Assembly (NCBI GenBank): GCA_023411815.1
Contig: JAEYOJ010000076.1
Location: 62,001 to 126,000, forward strand
Reading direction: 5' to 3'
Length of the DNA: 64,000 nt
Source: Pseudomonadota bacterium
GTDB lineage: Bacteria > Desulfobacterota > Desulfovibrionia > Desulfovibrionales > Desulfovibrionaceae
Shown: positions 7,173 to 17,169 of the stretch, one piece after another
How the letters are laid out: each line of letters starts with the position of its first letter
Numbering within the stretch: position 1 is the first letter of the stretch
Made by a program: the position numbers and the translations under genes
The notes under the pieces: generated by a model
The model's database searches: none
Told to the model about the DNA's origin: nothing
The model's input: only the letters and a program-made list of their open reading frames with translations

Positions 7173-8581
7173 GCCTGCCTATCCTGCAGCTCGACATCCG
7201 CTCCCAGGAGGACTTCATCCTGGCGCGCCAGCGCGCGAGAAAGATAGCCTCCCTGGCCGGCTTTTCGGTGCAGGACCAGACCCGCATCACCACCGCGGTT
7301 TCGGAGATAGTGCGCTACACCCTCCAGCATGCCGCCTCCGCCGATCTCAATTTCCGCATAGCCGGACCCGAGGAGTCGTCAAGGCTAGAAATTTCCATCC
7401 AGGCCCCTGAAAATGGCGCTGAGCGCACGCGCGAGATATTCCAGGACCCTTCCGGCAGGCTGAAGGAGTTGGGCGTCCTTGGAGCCCAGCGGCTCATGGA
7501 CGATTTCCGGGTGATTGATCAGGACGGCTCGGGCCTGTTCCTGTACATGGACAAGCTGCTGCCGCCCGGCAAGCCCTACATTACGCCTGGGATCATCGCC
7601 AAGTGGCGCGACATCCTCATGCACGAGGTTCCGGATTCGCCCATCAAGGAACTTGAACGGCAGAACCGGGAAATGCTTCGGACCCTGGAGGAGCTTCGCG
7701 CCAAGGAGCTTGAGCTGGCCCGCCAGCTAAAAGAGGCGGACAGACTGAACAGGGAGTTGGACCGGACGAACCAAGGTGTCATCTCCTTGTATAACGAGAT
7801 CGAGAACAAGAACAGCAATCTCAGGCACGAGATAGCCGAGCGCGAGGCCGCCGAGGAGAAGCTCGGGGTGACCATGCAGGAGCTGGAGCGCTCCAACGCC
7901 GAGCTTGAGAGTTTCGCCTATGTGGCCTCGCACGACTTGCAAGAGCCGTTGCGCATGATCACCAGTTTCCTGCAGCTCCTGGAGGCCGAGCTTTCCGGCA
8001 AGCTCGACGCCGAGGCGCGGGAGTACATCCAGTTCGCGGTCGGCGGGGCGACCCGCATGCAGAAGCTCATCGAGGACCTGCTCACCTATTCGCGGATCGG
8101 CAGGAAGGGCATGTCCTTCACGGACACGGACCTCGGCCGCATCCTGGACGTGGTCGTCGAGGATATCGGCCGCCTGGTCGCCGAGACAGGGACCACGATC
8201 GCCAGGGACAACCTGCCCACGGTGCATGCGGACCCGACCCAGATGATGCAGCTCCTTTCGAACCTCGTGCGGAACGCCATCAAGTTCCGCAAGCCAGACG
8301 AGCCGCCTTTGGTCAGGGTAGGCGGGCGGGAGGACTCGAACGAGTGGGTCGTGTGGGTGGCGGACAACGGCATCGGCATCGAGCGGCAGTATTTCGAGCG
8401 CATCTTCGTCATCTTCCAGCGCCTGCACGCCAGGGACGAATACCCGGGCACGGGCATAGGCCTGGCTGTCTGCAAGCGCATCGCGGAGCGCCACGGCGGC
8501 CGCATCTGGGTCGAATCCGAGCCGGGCCGGGGATCGACCTTCTACTTTTCCATCCCCAAAGGTCAGGAGCAGAGAGCTTGA
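7169..8581 (+). CDS. Histidine kinase with a degenerate RsbT-like N-terminal domain
   Basis: A 470-residue soluble protein. Residues 1-140 align with the neighbouring RsbT domains (LARQRARKIASLAGFSVQDQ, then TAVSEIVRYTLQHA). The N-box Asn is replaced (EIVRYTL), and no DxGPG box is seen, so ATP binding by this domain is doubtful. A coiled coil follows (about 160-235). The C-terminal half is a full histidine kinase with DHp AYVASHDLQEPLRMI, N box NLVRNAIKF, ADNGIGIE and GTGIGLAVCKR. The DHp is of the phytochrome-like type. The gene overlaps the phosphatase before it (4 nt) and the response regulator after it (1 nt). I infer that the degenerate domain docks on the stressosome and hands its state to a phosphorelay. 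Confidence 0.85.
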   Translation: MSLPILQLDIRSQEDFILARQRARKIASLAGFSVQDQTRITTAVSEIVRYTLQHAASADLNFRIAGPEESSRLEISIQAPENGAERTREIFQDPSGRLKELGVLGAQRLMDDFRVIDQDGSGLFLYMDKLLPPGKPYITPGIIAKWRDILMHEVPDSPIKELERQNREMLRTLEELRAKELELARQLKEADRLNRELDRTNQGVISLYNEIENKNSNLRHEIAEREAAEEKLGVTMQELERSNAELESFAYVASHDLQEPLRMITSFLQLLEAELSGKLDAEAREYIQFAVGGATRMQKLIEDLLTYSRIGRKGMSFTDTDLGRILDVVVEDIGRLVAETGTTIARDNLPTVHADPTQMMQLLSNLVRNAIKFRKPDEPPLVRVGGREDSNEWVVWVADNGIGIERQYFERIFVIFQRLHARDEYPGTGIGLAVCKRIAERHGGRIWVESEPGRGSTFYFSIPKGQEQRA

Positions 8582-9018
8582 TGATCAGGGACAGGAAACC
8601 CACGATCCTCTTGATCGAGGACAACCCGGGCGATGTCCGCCTGACGCGCAAGGCGATCGAAAGAGGCAAGATCGAGGCCGAGCTCGTCGTGGCCAGGGAC
8701 GGGGTCGAAGCCATGGCCTACCTGCGCCGGGAAGGGCGACCCGCCGGGGTGCGCTTGCCGGACCTAGTGCTTCTCGATCTCAACTTGCCTAAAAAGGATG
8801 GCCGGGAGATACTGGCCGAGATAAAGCAGGACCCGCAGCTCAGGGCCATTCCCGTCATCGCCCTCACCAGCTCCAAGTCGGAGAACGACATCGCCAGAAG
8901 CTATCAGCTGCACGCCAACAGCTACATCATCAAACCTTCCAGTTGGGAAGAATACGAACGCGTGATCTCGGCTGCGTTGGCGTACTGGCTGGGCATTGCC
9001 GTGCTGCCGGAAAGGTAA
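8581..9018 (+). CDS. Single-domain response regulator (Rcp1-like)
   Basis: A 145-residue receiver domain with no output domain. It has the acidic pair IEDN, the phosphoacceptor in LVLLDLNLPKKDG, the ALTSSK threonine/serine strand and the YIIKPSS lysine. The pattern IEDNPGDVRLTRKA and the long C-terminal helix resemble the Rcp1 family that pairs with phytochrome-like kinases, which matches the preceding kinase. The start overlaps that gene's stop as TGATG. It probably acts as a phosphotransfer intermediate or protein-binding output. Confidence 0.9.
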   Translation: MIRDRKPTILLIEDNPGDVRLTRKAIERGKIEAELVVARDGVEAMAYLRREGRPAGVRLPDLVLLDLNLPKKDGREILAEIKQDPQLRAIPVIALTSSKSENDIARSYQLHANSYIIKPSSWEEYERVISAALAYWLGIAVLPER

Positions 9019-9021
9019 GCG

Positions 9022-10998
<1,977 letters not shown>

Positions 10999-11105
10999 GC
11001 CCCGGGAACCAGCCTGGGACCGGGCAGGCCGGAAGCGCTTCCTTGGCCCGCCCACGGCCCACGCCGGGCCTTGTCTCGCGCGCGACCGGCGCATAGGGAA
11101 AACCC

Positions 11106-11474
11106 ATGGCCCGCGACTTCGAATACGTCTTCGTCTACGGCACGCTGCGCCGCAGCTTCCAGAACCACCGCCTGCTGTCCCGCTCGGCCTGCCTGGGCGG
11201 GGCCAGCACTCGCGAGCGTTACGCCCTGTACGTGAGCGAGTATCCCTGCGTGGTCCGCGACCAGCCCGTGAGTCCCATCGTCGGAGAGGTCTACAAGGTC
11301 GATCCGGCCACGCTCATGGTCCTGGACGCCCTGGAGGAACACCCGCAGGTCTACCGCCGGGAAAAGGTGCCGGTCGTGCTGGACGACGGCCGGGAGATCG
11401 AGGCCTGGCTCTATTTCCATCCCCGCCCGAGCGGCCGGCTCATCGCAAGCGGCGACTACGCTGGAGGCGGGTAG
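11106..11474 (+). CDS. Gamma-glutamylcyclotransferase/AIG2-like protein
   Basis: A 122-residue protein with the family signature VYGTLRR near the N-terminus (residues 9-16), which forms the substrate-binding loop, and the conserved LDALEEHP segment with the Glu position expected for the catalytic acid. Members cyclise gamma-glutamyl amines or peptides, releasing 5-oxoproline; the exact substrate cannot be told. The start lacks a strong ribosome site. It stands between two operons, about 100 nt after the hybrid kinase and 140 nt before the ABC permease. Confidence 0.8.
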   Translation: MARDFEYVFVYGTLRRSFQNHRLLSRSACLGGASTRERYALYVSEYPCVVRDQPVSPIVGEVYKVDPATLMVLDALEEHPQVYRREKVPVVLDDGREIEAWLYFHPRPSGRLIASGDYAGGG

Positions 11475-11613
11475 CGTTCCCGCGGACCGCCGGAGCGGCC
11501 CGCGACCATGCCGGCCGGCCCGCGAACTTGCTTTTTCCCGCCAGTCGCGTACAAAAGCTCACCTTATGCCAGCTTGGCCATAACTAAAATTCCCTGACCG
11601 AGCCCCAGATAGA

Positions 11614-12309
11614 ATGGACTTCATCCTCGACGGCCTTTCCACCGCCCTGCGTCTGCTGGCCGGGCTGGACCCGGAAACCTTCTCCGCCGTACGGGCCACG
11701 CTGGCCACGACCTTTATGGCCATCAGCGCGGCCCTGGCCCTGGGAATTCCGCTGGGCTTCTGCCTGGGATTCTTCGATTTCCCGGGCAAACGCGCCGCGC
11801 GCGCCGTGGCCGACACAGCCCTGGCCCTGCCCACCGTGGTCATCGGCCTCATCGTCTTCGCCTTCCTGTCCCAGCGCGGCCCCCTGGGCCACCTGGAGCT
11901 CCTGTTCTCCATTCCCGGCATGGCCGTCGGCCTGGCCATCCTGGGCCTGCCCATCGTGATCACCATGACCGCCACGGCCGTGGAGGGCATCGACCGCAGG
12001 CTCACCGAAACCCTGCTGACCCTGGGCGCCGACCGCCGCCAACTGGCCATCGCCTCCCTGTGGGAGGCGCGTTTCCCGGTCATGCTCTCCACGCTCACGG
12101 CCTTCGGCCGCATAGTGTCCGAGGTGGGCATCGCCATGATGGTCGGCGGCAACATCAAGTGGCATACGCGCACCATCACCACGGCCATCGCCATGGAGAC
12201 GGGCAAAGGCGAGTTCGCCATGGGCATTGCCCTGGGCATCGTGCTCATGGCCATCGCCTTCCTGGTGACCCTCTCGGCCCACTGGATCAAGCGGAGGGCC
12301 GCGCCGTGA
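11614..12309 (+). CDS. Tungstate/molybdate-type ABC transporter permease (TupB-like)
   Basis: A 231-residue inner-membrane protein with about five or six hydrophobic segments and the binding-protein-dependent permease loop (AVEGIDRRLTETLLTLGAD...IASLWEARFPV). The family includes TupB, the permease for tungstate uptake. It overlaps the ATPase gene by GTGA. No substrate-binding protein (TupA) is in the window, so it must be encoded elsewhere or lie outside this operon. The following MobB-like gene supports tungsten/molybdenum as cargo, which suits the tungsten- or molybdenum-dependent formate dehydrogenases of Desulfovibrio-type bacteria. Confidence 0.75.
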   Translation: MDFILDGLSTALRLLAGLDPETFSAVRATLATTFMAISAALALGIPLGFCLGFFDFPGKRAARAVADTALALPTVVIGLIVFAFLSQRGPLGHLELLFSIPGMAVGLAILGLPIVITMTATAVEGIDRRLTETLLTLGADRRQLAIASLWEARFPVMLSTLTAFGRIVSEVGIAMMVGGNIKWHTRTITTAIAMETGKGEFAMGIALGIVLMAIAFLVTLSAHWIKRRAAP

Positions 12310-12959
12310 GCATCCCGCTGTTCGAGGCCCGCGACCTGAGCTTCCGCTATCCCGGCCGGCCGGAAGTGCTCCTGCCGGGCCTGCGCGTGGCCGCCGGCGA
12401 CATCCTCGGCCTGGCTGGTCCCAACGGCACGGGCAAGAGCACGCTCCTGCGCATCCTGGCCTTCCTGTACCCTCCGGCCGCTGGCGAACTGCTTTTCGAC
12501 GGCCAGCCCGTGACCGGCGAGGCCCAGCGCGCCCGCCTGCGCCGCCAGGTGACTCTGCTGCCGCAGGAGCCCAGGCTCCTGTCGCGCTCCGTGTGGCACA
12601 ACGTGACCTACGGCCTGCGCGTGCGCGGCGACAAGCGGCTTCTGGACGAGCGCGCGGCCGAGGCCCTGGGCATGGTTGGCCTGGATCCGGCGCGCTTCCT
12701 GTCCCGCTCCTGGCGGCAGCTCTCGGGCGGCGAGGCCCAGCGCGTGGCCCTGGCCGCGCGTCTCGTCCTGCGGCCGCGCGCGCTCATCCTGGACGAGCCC
12801 ACGGCCAGCCTGGACGCGGCCTCGGCCGAACGCATCCGCCAGGCCGCCCTGGCCGCGCGAGAGGAGCAGGGCACCACGCTCATCATCGCCAGCCACGACC
12901 TGCGCTGGCTCGACACCGTATCCGACCACGTATTGCGCATGGGGGATAATCCCGCGTAA
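12306..12959 (+). CDS. ABC transporter ATPase (TupC-like)
   Basis: A 217-residue ATPase that energises the preceding permease. It shows Walker A GPNGTGKST, the Q-loop LLPQEP, signature LSGGEAQR, Walker B ALILDEPTA and the switch His in IASHDLRW. Translation starts at GTG 12306, overlapping the permease stop. The length is at the short end for import ATPases, without a regulatory extension. Oxyanion (tungstate or molybdate) import is inferred from the permease type and the MobB-like neighbour. Confidence 0.8.
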   Translation: MSIPLFEARDLSFRYPGRPEVLLPGLRVAAGDILGLAGPNGTGKSTLLRILAFLYPPAAGELLFDGQPVTGEAQRARLRRQVTLLPQEPRLLSRSVWHNVTYGLRVRGDKRLLDERAAEALGMVGLDPARFLSRSWRQLSGGEAQRVALAARLVLRPRALILDEPTASLDAASAERIRQAALAAREEQGTTLIIASHDLRWLDTVSDHVLRMGDNPA

Positions 12960-12983
12960 GCAATGGTCGCGGAGGAGCTGCCC

Positions 12984-13685
12984 ATGAAAGCCGTCGGCAT
13001 CATCGGCTACAAGAAAACCGGCAAGACCACTCTGGCCGTAAGCCTGGCCAGCGAGCTGACCTCGCGCGGCCTGCGCGTGGCCGCGGCCAAGTTCACGCAC
13101 CATGCCTTCGACCGCGCCGACACGGACACGGCCAAGCTGGCCGAGGTCTGCTCCGCGGTCATGGGCCTGTCCGAGAATCAGACGCAAATGGTTTGGAACG
13201 ACAAGCGCCATCTGCCGGACCTGCTGCCTCTGGTGAGCGCGGACGTGCTCATCGTGGAGGGCGGCAAGTCGCTGGGGTGGCTGCCGCGCGTGCTGCTGCT
13301 GCGCTCGGCCGGCGAAGCCGACGAGCTGGGCCGCGACCTGGCCCTGGCCACCTACGGCGGCGTCGGCGCGGCCGGGCTGCACTCCGTGTCCGCCGTGTCC
13401 GAACTGGCCGACATCGTCCTGGCCAAGGGCTTCGCCTTGCCCGGCCTGGACTGCGGGGCCTGCGGCCTGGAGAGCTGTCGGGCCCTGGCCGAACGCATGG
13501 CCGCCGGCACGGCCGACGACCTGCGCTGCAAGGCCTCGCACGGCGGCCTGCGCATCAGCGTGGGCGGAACGACCCTGGCCATGAACCCCTTCGTGGCCTC
13601 CATCGTGCGCGGCTCCATCATGGGCATGCTCGGCCAGCTCAAGGGCTACGCGCCGGGCGTGAGCGTGCGCATTGACATGGACTAA
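12984..13685 (+). CDS. MobB-like P-loop protein with C-terminal 4Fe-4S motif
   Basis: A 233-residue protein. The frame opens at 12963, but the internal ATG 12984 has GGAGGAG at good spacing and gives MKAVGIIGYKKTGKTTLAV, the classic MobB P-loop. MobB is a GTP-binding partner in molybdopterin guanine dinucleotide formation. The C-terminal part has Cys157, Cys160, Cys165 and Cys182 (CGACGLESC...C), the pattern of the small Fe-S domain found in RnfB and corrinoid proteins. It sits 24 nt after the tungstate-type ATPase, so metal import and cofactor loading are probably coupled. The Fe-S motif could sense redox state or help cofactor insertion; this is inference. Confidence 0.78.
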   Translation: MKAVGIIGYKKTGKTTLAVSLASELTSRGLRVAAAKFTHHAFDRADTDTAKLAEVCSAVMGLSENQTQMVWNDKRHLPDLLPLVSADVLIVEGGKSLGWLPRVLLLRSAGEADELGRDLALATYGGVGAAGLHSVSAVSELADIVLAKGFALPGLDCGACGLESCRALAERMAAGTADDLRCKASHGGLRISVGGTTLAMNPFVASIVRGSIMGMLGQLKGYAPGVSVRIDMD

Positions 13686-13688
13686 GAG

Positions 13689-13862
13689 CTGGGAGAGGGG
13701 CGCCGCCCCTCTCCCAGACCCTCACCCTGCCAGGGGGATGATCCCCCTGGATCCCGCATTTTTTGTAAATTGAACCCCGAGCCGCGCGCGAACGAATTGC
13801 GCGGGTCCAGGGCCGCGTCGGCCCTGGTGGGATGGGTCCGGGAAGGGCAACGCCCTTCCCGG
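13689..13862. repeat. Inverted pair of double-hairpin repeats between convergent genes
   Basis: The copy at 13689-13759 runs in the minus sense (GGGAGAGGGGC hairpin, then CCAGGGGGATGATCCCCCTGG). The copy at 13800-13862 runs in the plus sense (CGCGGGTCCAGGGCC, then GGAAGGGC-AAC-GCCCTTCC). They are separated by about 40 nt. This is the same pair geometry as the one inside terS. Placed between the MobB-like gene and the aldehyde dehydrogenase, the hairpins may also act as a bidirectional terminator. Confidence 0.8.
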
Positions 13863-13878
13863 TTCTCTGTGCTCCGCC

Positions 13879-15279
13879 CTATCCCAGCCAGCGCATCAAG
13901 GCCTTGCGCAGGCCCGTGAGCTTGGGCCTGGGCGGGTAGCGGAACTTCCAATCCGGCCGGAAGCCGCGGCGCATGATGCTGCGCTGGTAGCCGAAGGCGT
14001 CGAAGCCGGCCTGGCCGTGGTAGCGGCCCATGCCCGACTCGCCCACGCCGCCGAAGGGCAGGGTGTGCGGCACGAGATGCAGGGCCGTATCGTTGATGCA
14101 CACGCCGCCCGAGGTCGTGTCGCGCAGCACGCGGGCCACGGACTCGTCGTTCTCCGTGAACAGGTACAGGGCCAGGGGCTTGGGTCTGGCGTTGACGAAG
14201 GCGATGGCCGAGGCCAGGCTCTCCACCGTGAGTACGGGCAGAATGGGCCCGAAGATCTCCTCCTTCATGAGCGGGTCGTCCGCGTGCACGTCCGTGTATA
14301 TGGCCGGGGCCATGTACAGCTCGCCGGAATGGTTGTCGCCGCCGAACAGCCTGCGTCCGCGCGTGGCCGCCTGCAGGTTCGTCAGGCGCTGGAAGTGGTC
14401 CTGGTTGACGATGCGCCCCAGGGCCTTGCTGCGACTCGGGTCCGTGCCGAAGAATTCCGTCACGGCCCGCACCAGCGCGGCTTCCAGCTCCGTCTTCACG
14501 CCCGCGTGGACCAGCACGTAGTCGGGCGCCACGCAGGTCTGGCCCGCGTTGAGGAGCTTGCCCCAGACGATGCGCCGGGCCGCCGTGACGATGTGCTCGT
14601 CGGACATGCTCCTGCCCACGATGCACGGGCTCTTGCCGCCCAGCTCCAGCACCACGGGCGTGAGCGTCCGGGCCGCCGCGGCCAAGACCTTGCGGCCCAC
14701 GCGGGCCGAGCCGGTATAGAAGATGAAGTCGAAGCCGAGGTCCAGGAGCAGCTCGGCCGTGTGCGCGCCGCCCTCGATGCAGAACACGTGCTCGGGCAGG
14801 AAGGTCTCGGTGACGATGCGCGCGATCTCGCGCGATGTGTGCGGGGCCTTGCTGGAAGGCTTGAGCATGACGCAGTTGCCCGCGGCCAGGGCGCTGACCA
14901 GCGGGGTAAGGGCCAGCCCCAGGGGATAGTTCCAGGGCGACAGAATGAGGCATGCGCCGTAGGGCTCGCTGCGCACGTAGCCGCGCGAGGGCTGAAACAG
15001 GAGCGGCACGGGCACGCTGCCCGGCCGCATCCACTGCCGCAAACGGCTCCGGGCGTAGCGGGCCTCCGAGAGCACCGCGCCGACCTCGGTCACCCAGGCC
15101 TCGTCCTCGGGTTTGCCGAGGTCGTCGGCCAAGGCCTTGAGCAGGGCGCTCTCGTTGGATTTCACGGCCAGGGACAGCCGCCGCAGGGAGTCGCGGCGGA
15201 AGGCGTATGGCTTGGTGTTGCCTTCGTCGAAGAAGCGTTTCTGGGCCAGGAAGAGGGCGCGCAGCTCCTGCTCGGTCAT
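13879..15279 (-). CDS. NAD(P)-dependent aldehyde dehydrogenase (class 3 type)
   Basis: A 466-residue soluble enzyme that oxidises an aldehyde to the acid with NAD(P). Catalytic residues are visible: the Glu in LELGGKSPCIV and the Cys in NAGQTCVAPDY. The length and the motif PWNYPLGLALTPLVSAL fit the class 3/fatty-aldehyde branch, though a C-terminal membrane anchor is not seen. The frame opens at 15333, but ATG 15279 with AGGAGA upstream is the better start (MTEQELRALFLAQ). It is monocistronic; the substrate is unknown. Confidence 0.88.
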   Translation of the reverse strand: MTEQELRALFLAQKRFFDEGNTKPYAFRRDSLRRLSLAVKSNESALLKALADDLGKPEDEAWVTEVGAVLSEARYARSRLRQWMRPGSVPVPLLFQPSRGYVRSEPYGACLILSPWNYPLGLALTPLVSALAAGNCVMLKPSSKAPHTSREIARIVTETFLPEHVFCIEGGAHTAELLLDLGFDFIFYTGSARVGRKVLAAAARTLTPVVLELGGKSPCIVGRSMSDEHIVTAARRIVWGKLLNAGQTCVAPDYVLVHAGVKTELEAALVRAVTEFFGTDPSRSKALGRIVNQDHFQRLTNLQAATRGRRLFGGDNHSGELYMAPAIYTDVHADDPLMKEEIFGPILPVLTVESLASAIAFVNARPKPLALYLFTENDESVARVLRDTTSGGVCINDTALHLVPHTLPFGGVGESGMGRYHGQAGFDAFGYQRSIMRRGFRPDWKFRYPPRPKLTGLRKALMRWLG

Positions 15280-15476
15280 GGACGGTCTCCTGCTCTGGTT
15301 GCGGTGCCGGACCTCAACTTTCCTTGGTGACACCCCAAGGCCCGGGGGTCAAGCCGCGCGGAGGCGTCGGCGAAGCTCCGGGAAATACTTGACAGGTCGG
15401 TCCCGGCGTGGGATTTGCCATTTTTCCACGAAATCCCTGCTCCGCGCCCACGCCGTGAGCGACACGAGGACGAGCC

Positions 15477-15971
15477 GTGTCCAGCAAGGACCGTTACAAG
15501 AAAAACTACCCCGTATCCTGGGATCAGCTGCACCGCGACAGCCGGGCCCTGGCCTGGAAGCTCGTGGACGTGCGCCCGTCCTGGGAAGGCATCATCGCCA
15601 TCACCCGCGGCGGCCTGTTCCCGGCCGCGGTCATCGCCCGCGAGCTGGACATCCGGCGCATCGACACCGTTTCGGTGGTCAGTTACGACTGGAAGACGCA
15701 GGGCAAGCCGCGCATCGTCAAGCCCCTGGCCGAGAACACGGACGGCGAGGGCTGGCTGCTGGTGGACGACATGGTGGACACGGGCAAGACCGCCAGGTTC
15801 ATCCGCGAGCTGCTGCCCAAGGCGCACTTCGCCACGGTCTACGCCAAGCCCGAGGGCAAGCCCCTGGTGGACACGTTCATCACCGAGGTCAGCCAGGACA
15901 CCTGGATCCTCCAGCCCTGGGACTCCGAGGTTCAGTTCGTCGAGCCCATTGTCGGGCAGCGCTCGACATAA
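15477..15971 (+). CDS. gpt: Xanthine-guanine phosphoribosyltransferase-like protein
   Basis: A 164-residue purine salvage enzyme transferring phosphoribose from PRPP to guanine or xanthine. It has the ligand-binding segment IIAITRGGLFPAAVIARELD and the PRPP loop WLLVDDMVDTGKTA, which are the two signatures of Gpt. It starts at GTG 15477 after GAGGA. It is followed 43 nt later by a BMP-family nucleoside-binding lipoprotein and its ABC transporter, so uptake and salvage of purines are encoded together. Confidence 0.88.
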   Translation: MSSKDRYKKNYPVSWDQLHRDSRALAWKLVDVRPSWEGIIAITRGGLFPAAVIARELDIRRIDTVSVVSYDWKTQGKPRIVKPLAENTDGEGWLLVDDMVDTGKTARFIRELLPKAHFATVYAKPEGKPLVDTFITEVSQDTWILQPWDSEVQFVEPIVGQRST

Positions 15972-16014
15972 GCCATACATGCGCTATCACGGAAAGGTGA
16001 CAAGGAGAGGGGAC

Positions 16015-17142
16015 ATGAAACGCATTCTCACGCTGCTGTTCGCGCTGTTCTGCCTCGGCGCGCTCGCCGCCTGCGGCGATTCCAAGAAGGAAGAGGCCAA
16101 GCCGGAAGGCGCCCAGGCGCCGGCCGGTGAAACCGCCCAGGCTCCCGCCGGCGACCTGCTGGTGGGCTTCGTGTACGTGTCGCCCGTGGGCGACGCCGGC
16201 TACTCCTACGCCCATGACCAGGGCCGCAAGGTCGTGGAGGAGATGGACGGCGTGACCACCATGTACCAGGAAGCCGTGCCCGAGGGTCCGGACTCCGAGC
16301 GCGTCATCTTCAACATGGCTCGCAAGGGCGCCAAGCTCATCTTCACCACGAGCTACGGCTACATGGACCCGACCATCCGCGTGGCCAAGGAGTTCCCCGA
16401 GACGCTCTTCATGCACTGCTCGGGCTTCAAGACCGCCGACAACGCCGGCAACTACTTCGGCCGCATGTACCAGGCCCGCTACCTCACGGGCATGGTCGCC
16501 GGCGCCATGACCAAGAAGAACATCATCGGCTACGTGGCCGCCTTCCCCATCCCCGAGGTCATCCGCGGCGCCAACGCCTTCACCCTGGGCGTGCGCGCGG
16601 TGAATCCCCAGGCCCAGGTGCGCGTGGTCTGGACCAAGACCTGGTACGACCCGACCACCGAGAAGGAAGCCGCCAAGAGCCTGCTCGACGTGGGCGCGGA
16701 CGTCATCGCCCAGCACCAGGACTCCCCCGGCCCGCAGGAGGCCGCCCAGGAGCGCGGCGCGTACTCCATCGGCTACAACTCCGACATGAGCCAGTTCGCG
16801 CCCAAGTCCCACCTGACCGCCGCCGTCTGGAACTGGGGCGTGTTCTACAAGGACCAGGTTGAGAAGGTGCTGAACGGCACCTGGAAGCCCGAGGTCGCCT
16901 GGTGGGGCATGGAGACCGGCATCGTTGACATCGCTCCCTTCGGCCCCATGGTGCCCGAAGAGATCAAGGCCAAGGTCGAGGACGCCAAGCGGAAGATCGT
17001 CGCCAAGGAGCTGGTGGTCTTCGCCGGTCCGGTCAAGAACCAGAAGGGCGAGGTGGTCGTTCCCGAAGGCCAGACCGCCACGGACGAGCAGCTGCTCGGC
17101 ATGAACTGGTTCGTCGAAGGCGTTGTCGGCAGCACCGAGTAA
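16015..17142 (+). CDS. BMP-family nucleoside/purine-binding lipoprotein
   Basis: A 375-residue periplasmic substrate-binding lipoprotein. The signal peptide ends in a lipobox LAAC (Cys19 or near), followed by an Ala/Glu-rich linker. The mature part has the BMP/PnrA pattern: VGFVYVSPVGDAGYSYAHDQG, then ITTSYGYMDP-like and HCSGF segments, and GWYDPTTEKEAA-like. Characterised BMP proteins bind purine nucleosides or related compounds. The ATG at 16015 has AAGGAG upstream. It is followed by the matching permeases and ATPase. Its tandem with gpt points to purine capture. Confidence 0.85.
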   Translation: MKRILTLLFALFCLGALAACGDSKKEEAKPEGAQAPAGETAQAPAGDLLVGFVYVSPVGDAGYSYAHDQGRKVVEEMDGVTTMYQEAVPEGPDSERVIFNMARKGAKLIFTTSYGYMDPTIRVAKEFPETLFMHCSGFKTADNAGNYFGRMYQARYLTGMVAGAMTKKNIIGYVAAFPIPEVIRGANAFTLGVRAVNPQAQVRVVWTKTWYDPTTEKEAAKSLLDVGADVIAQHQDSPGPQEAAQERGAYSIGYNSDMSQFAPKSHLTAAVWNWGVFYKDQVEKVLNGTWKPEVAWWGMETGIVDIAPFGPMVPEEIKAKVEDAKRKIVAKELVVFAGPVKNQKGEVVVPEGQTATDEQLLGMNWFVEGVVGSTE

Positions 17143-17169
17143 CCTGTCGCGACGAGATGTGATCAAGAA

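Noticed and set aside
12963..12983. Upstream ATG for the MobB-like gene
   Set aside because: The ribosome site GGAGGAG lies inside this stretch and serves the ATG at 12984.
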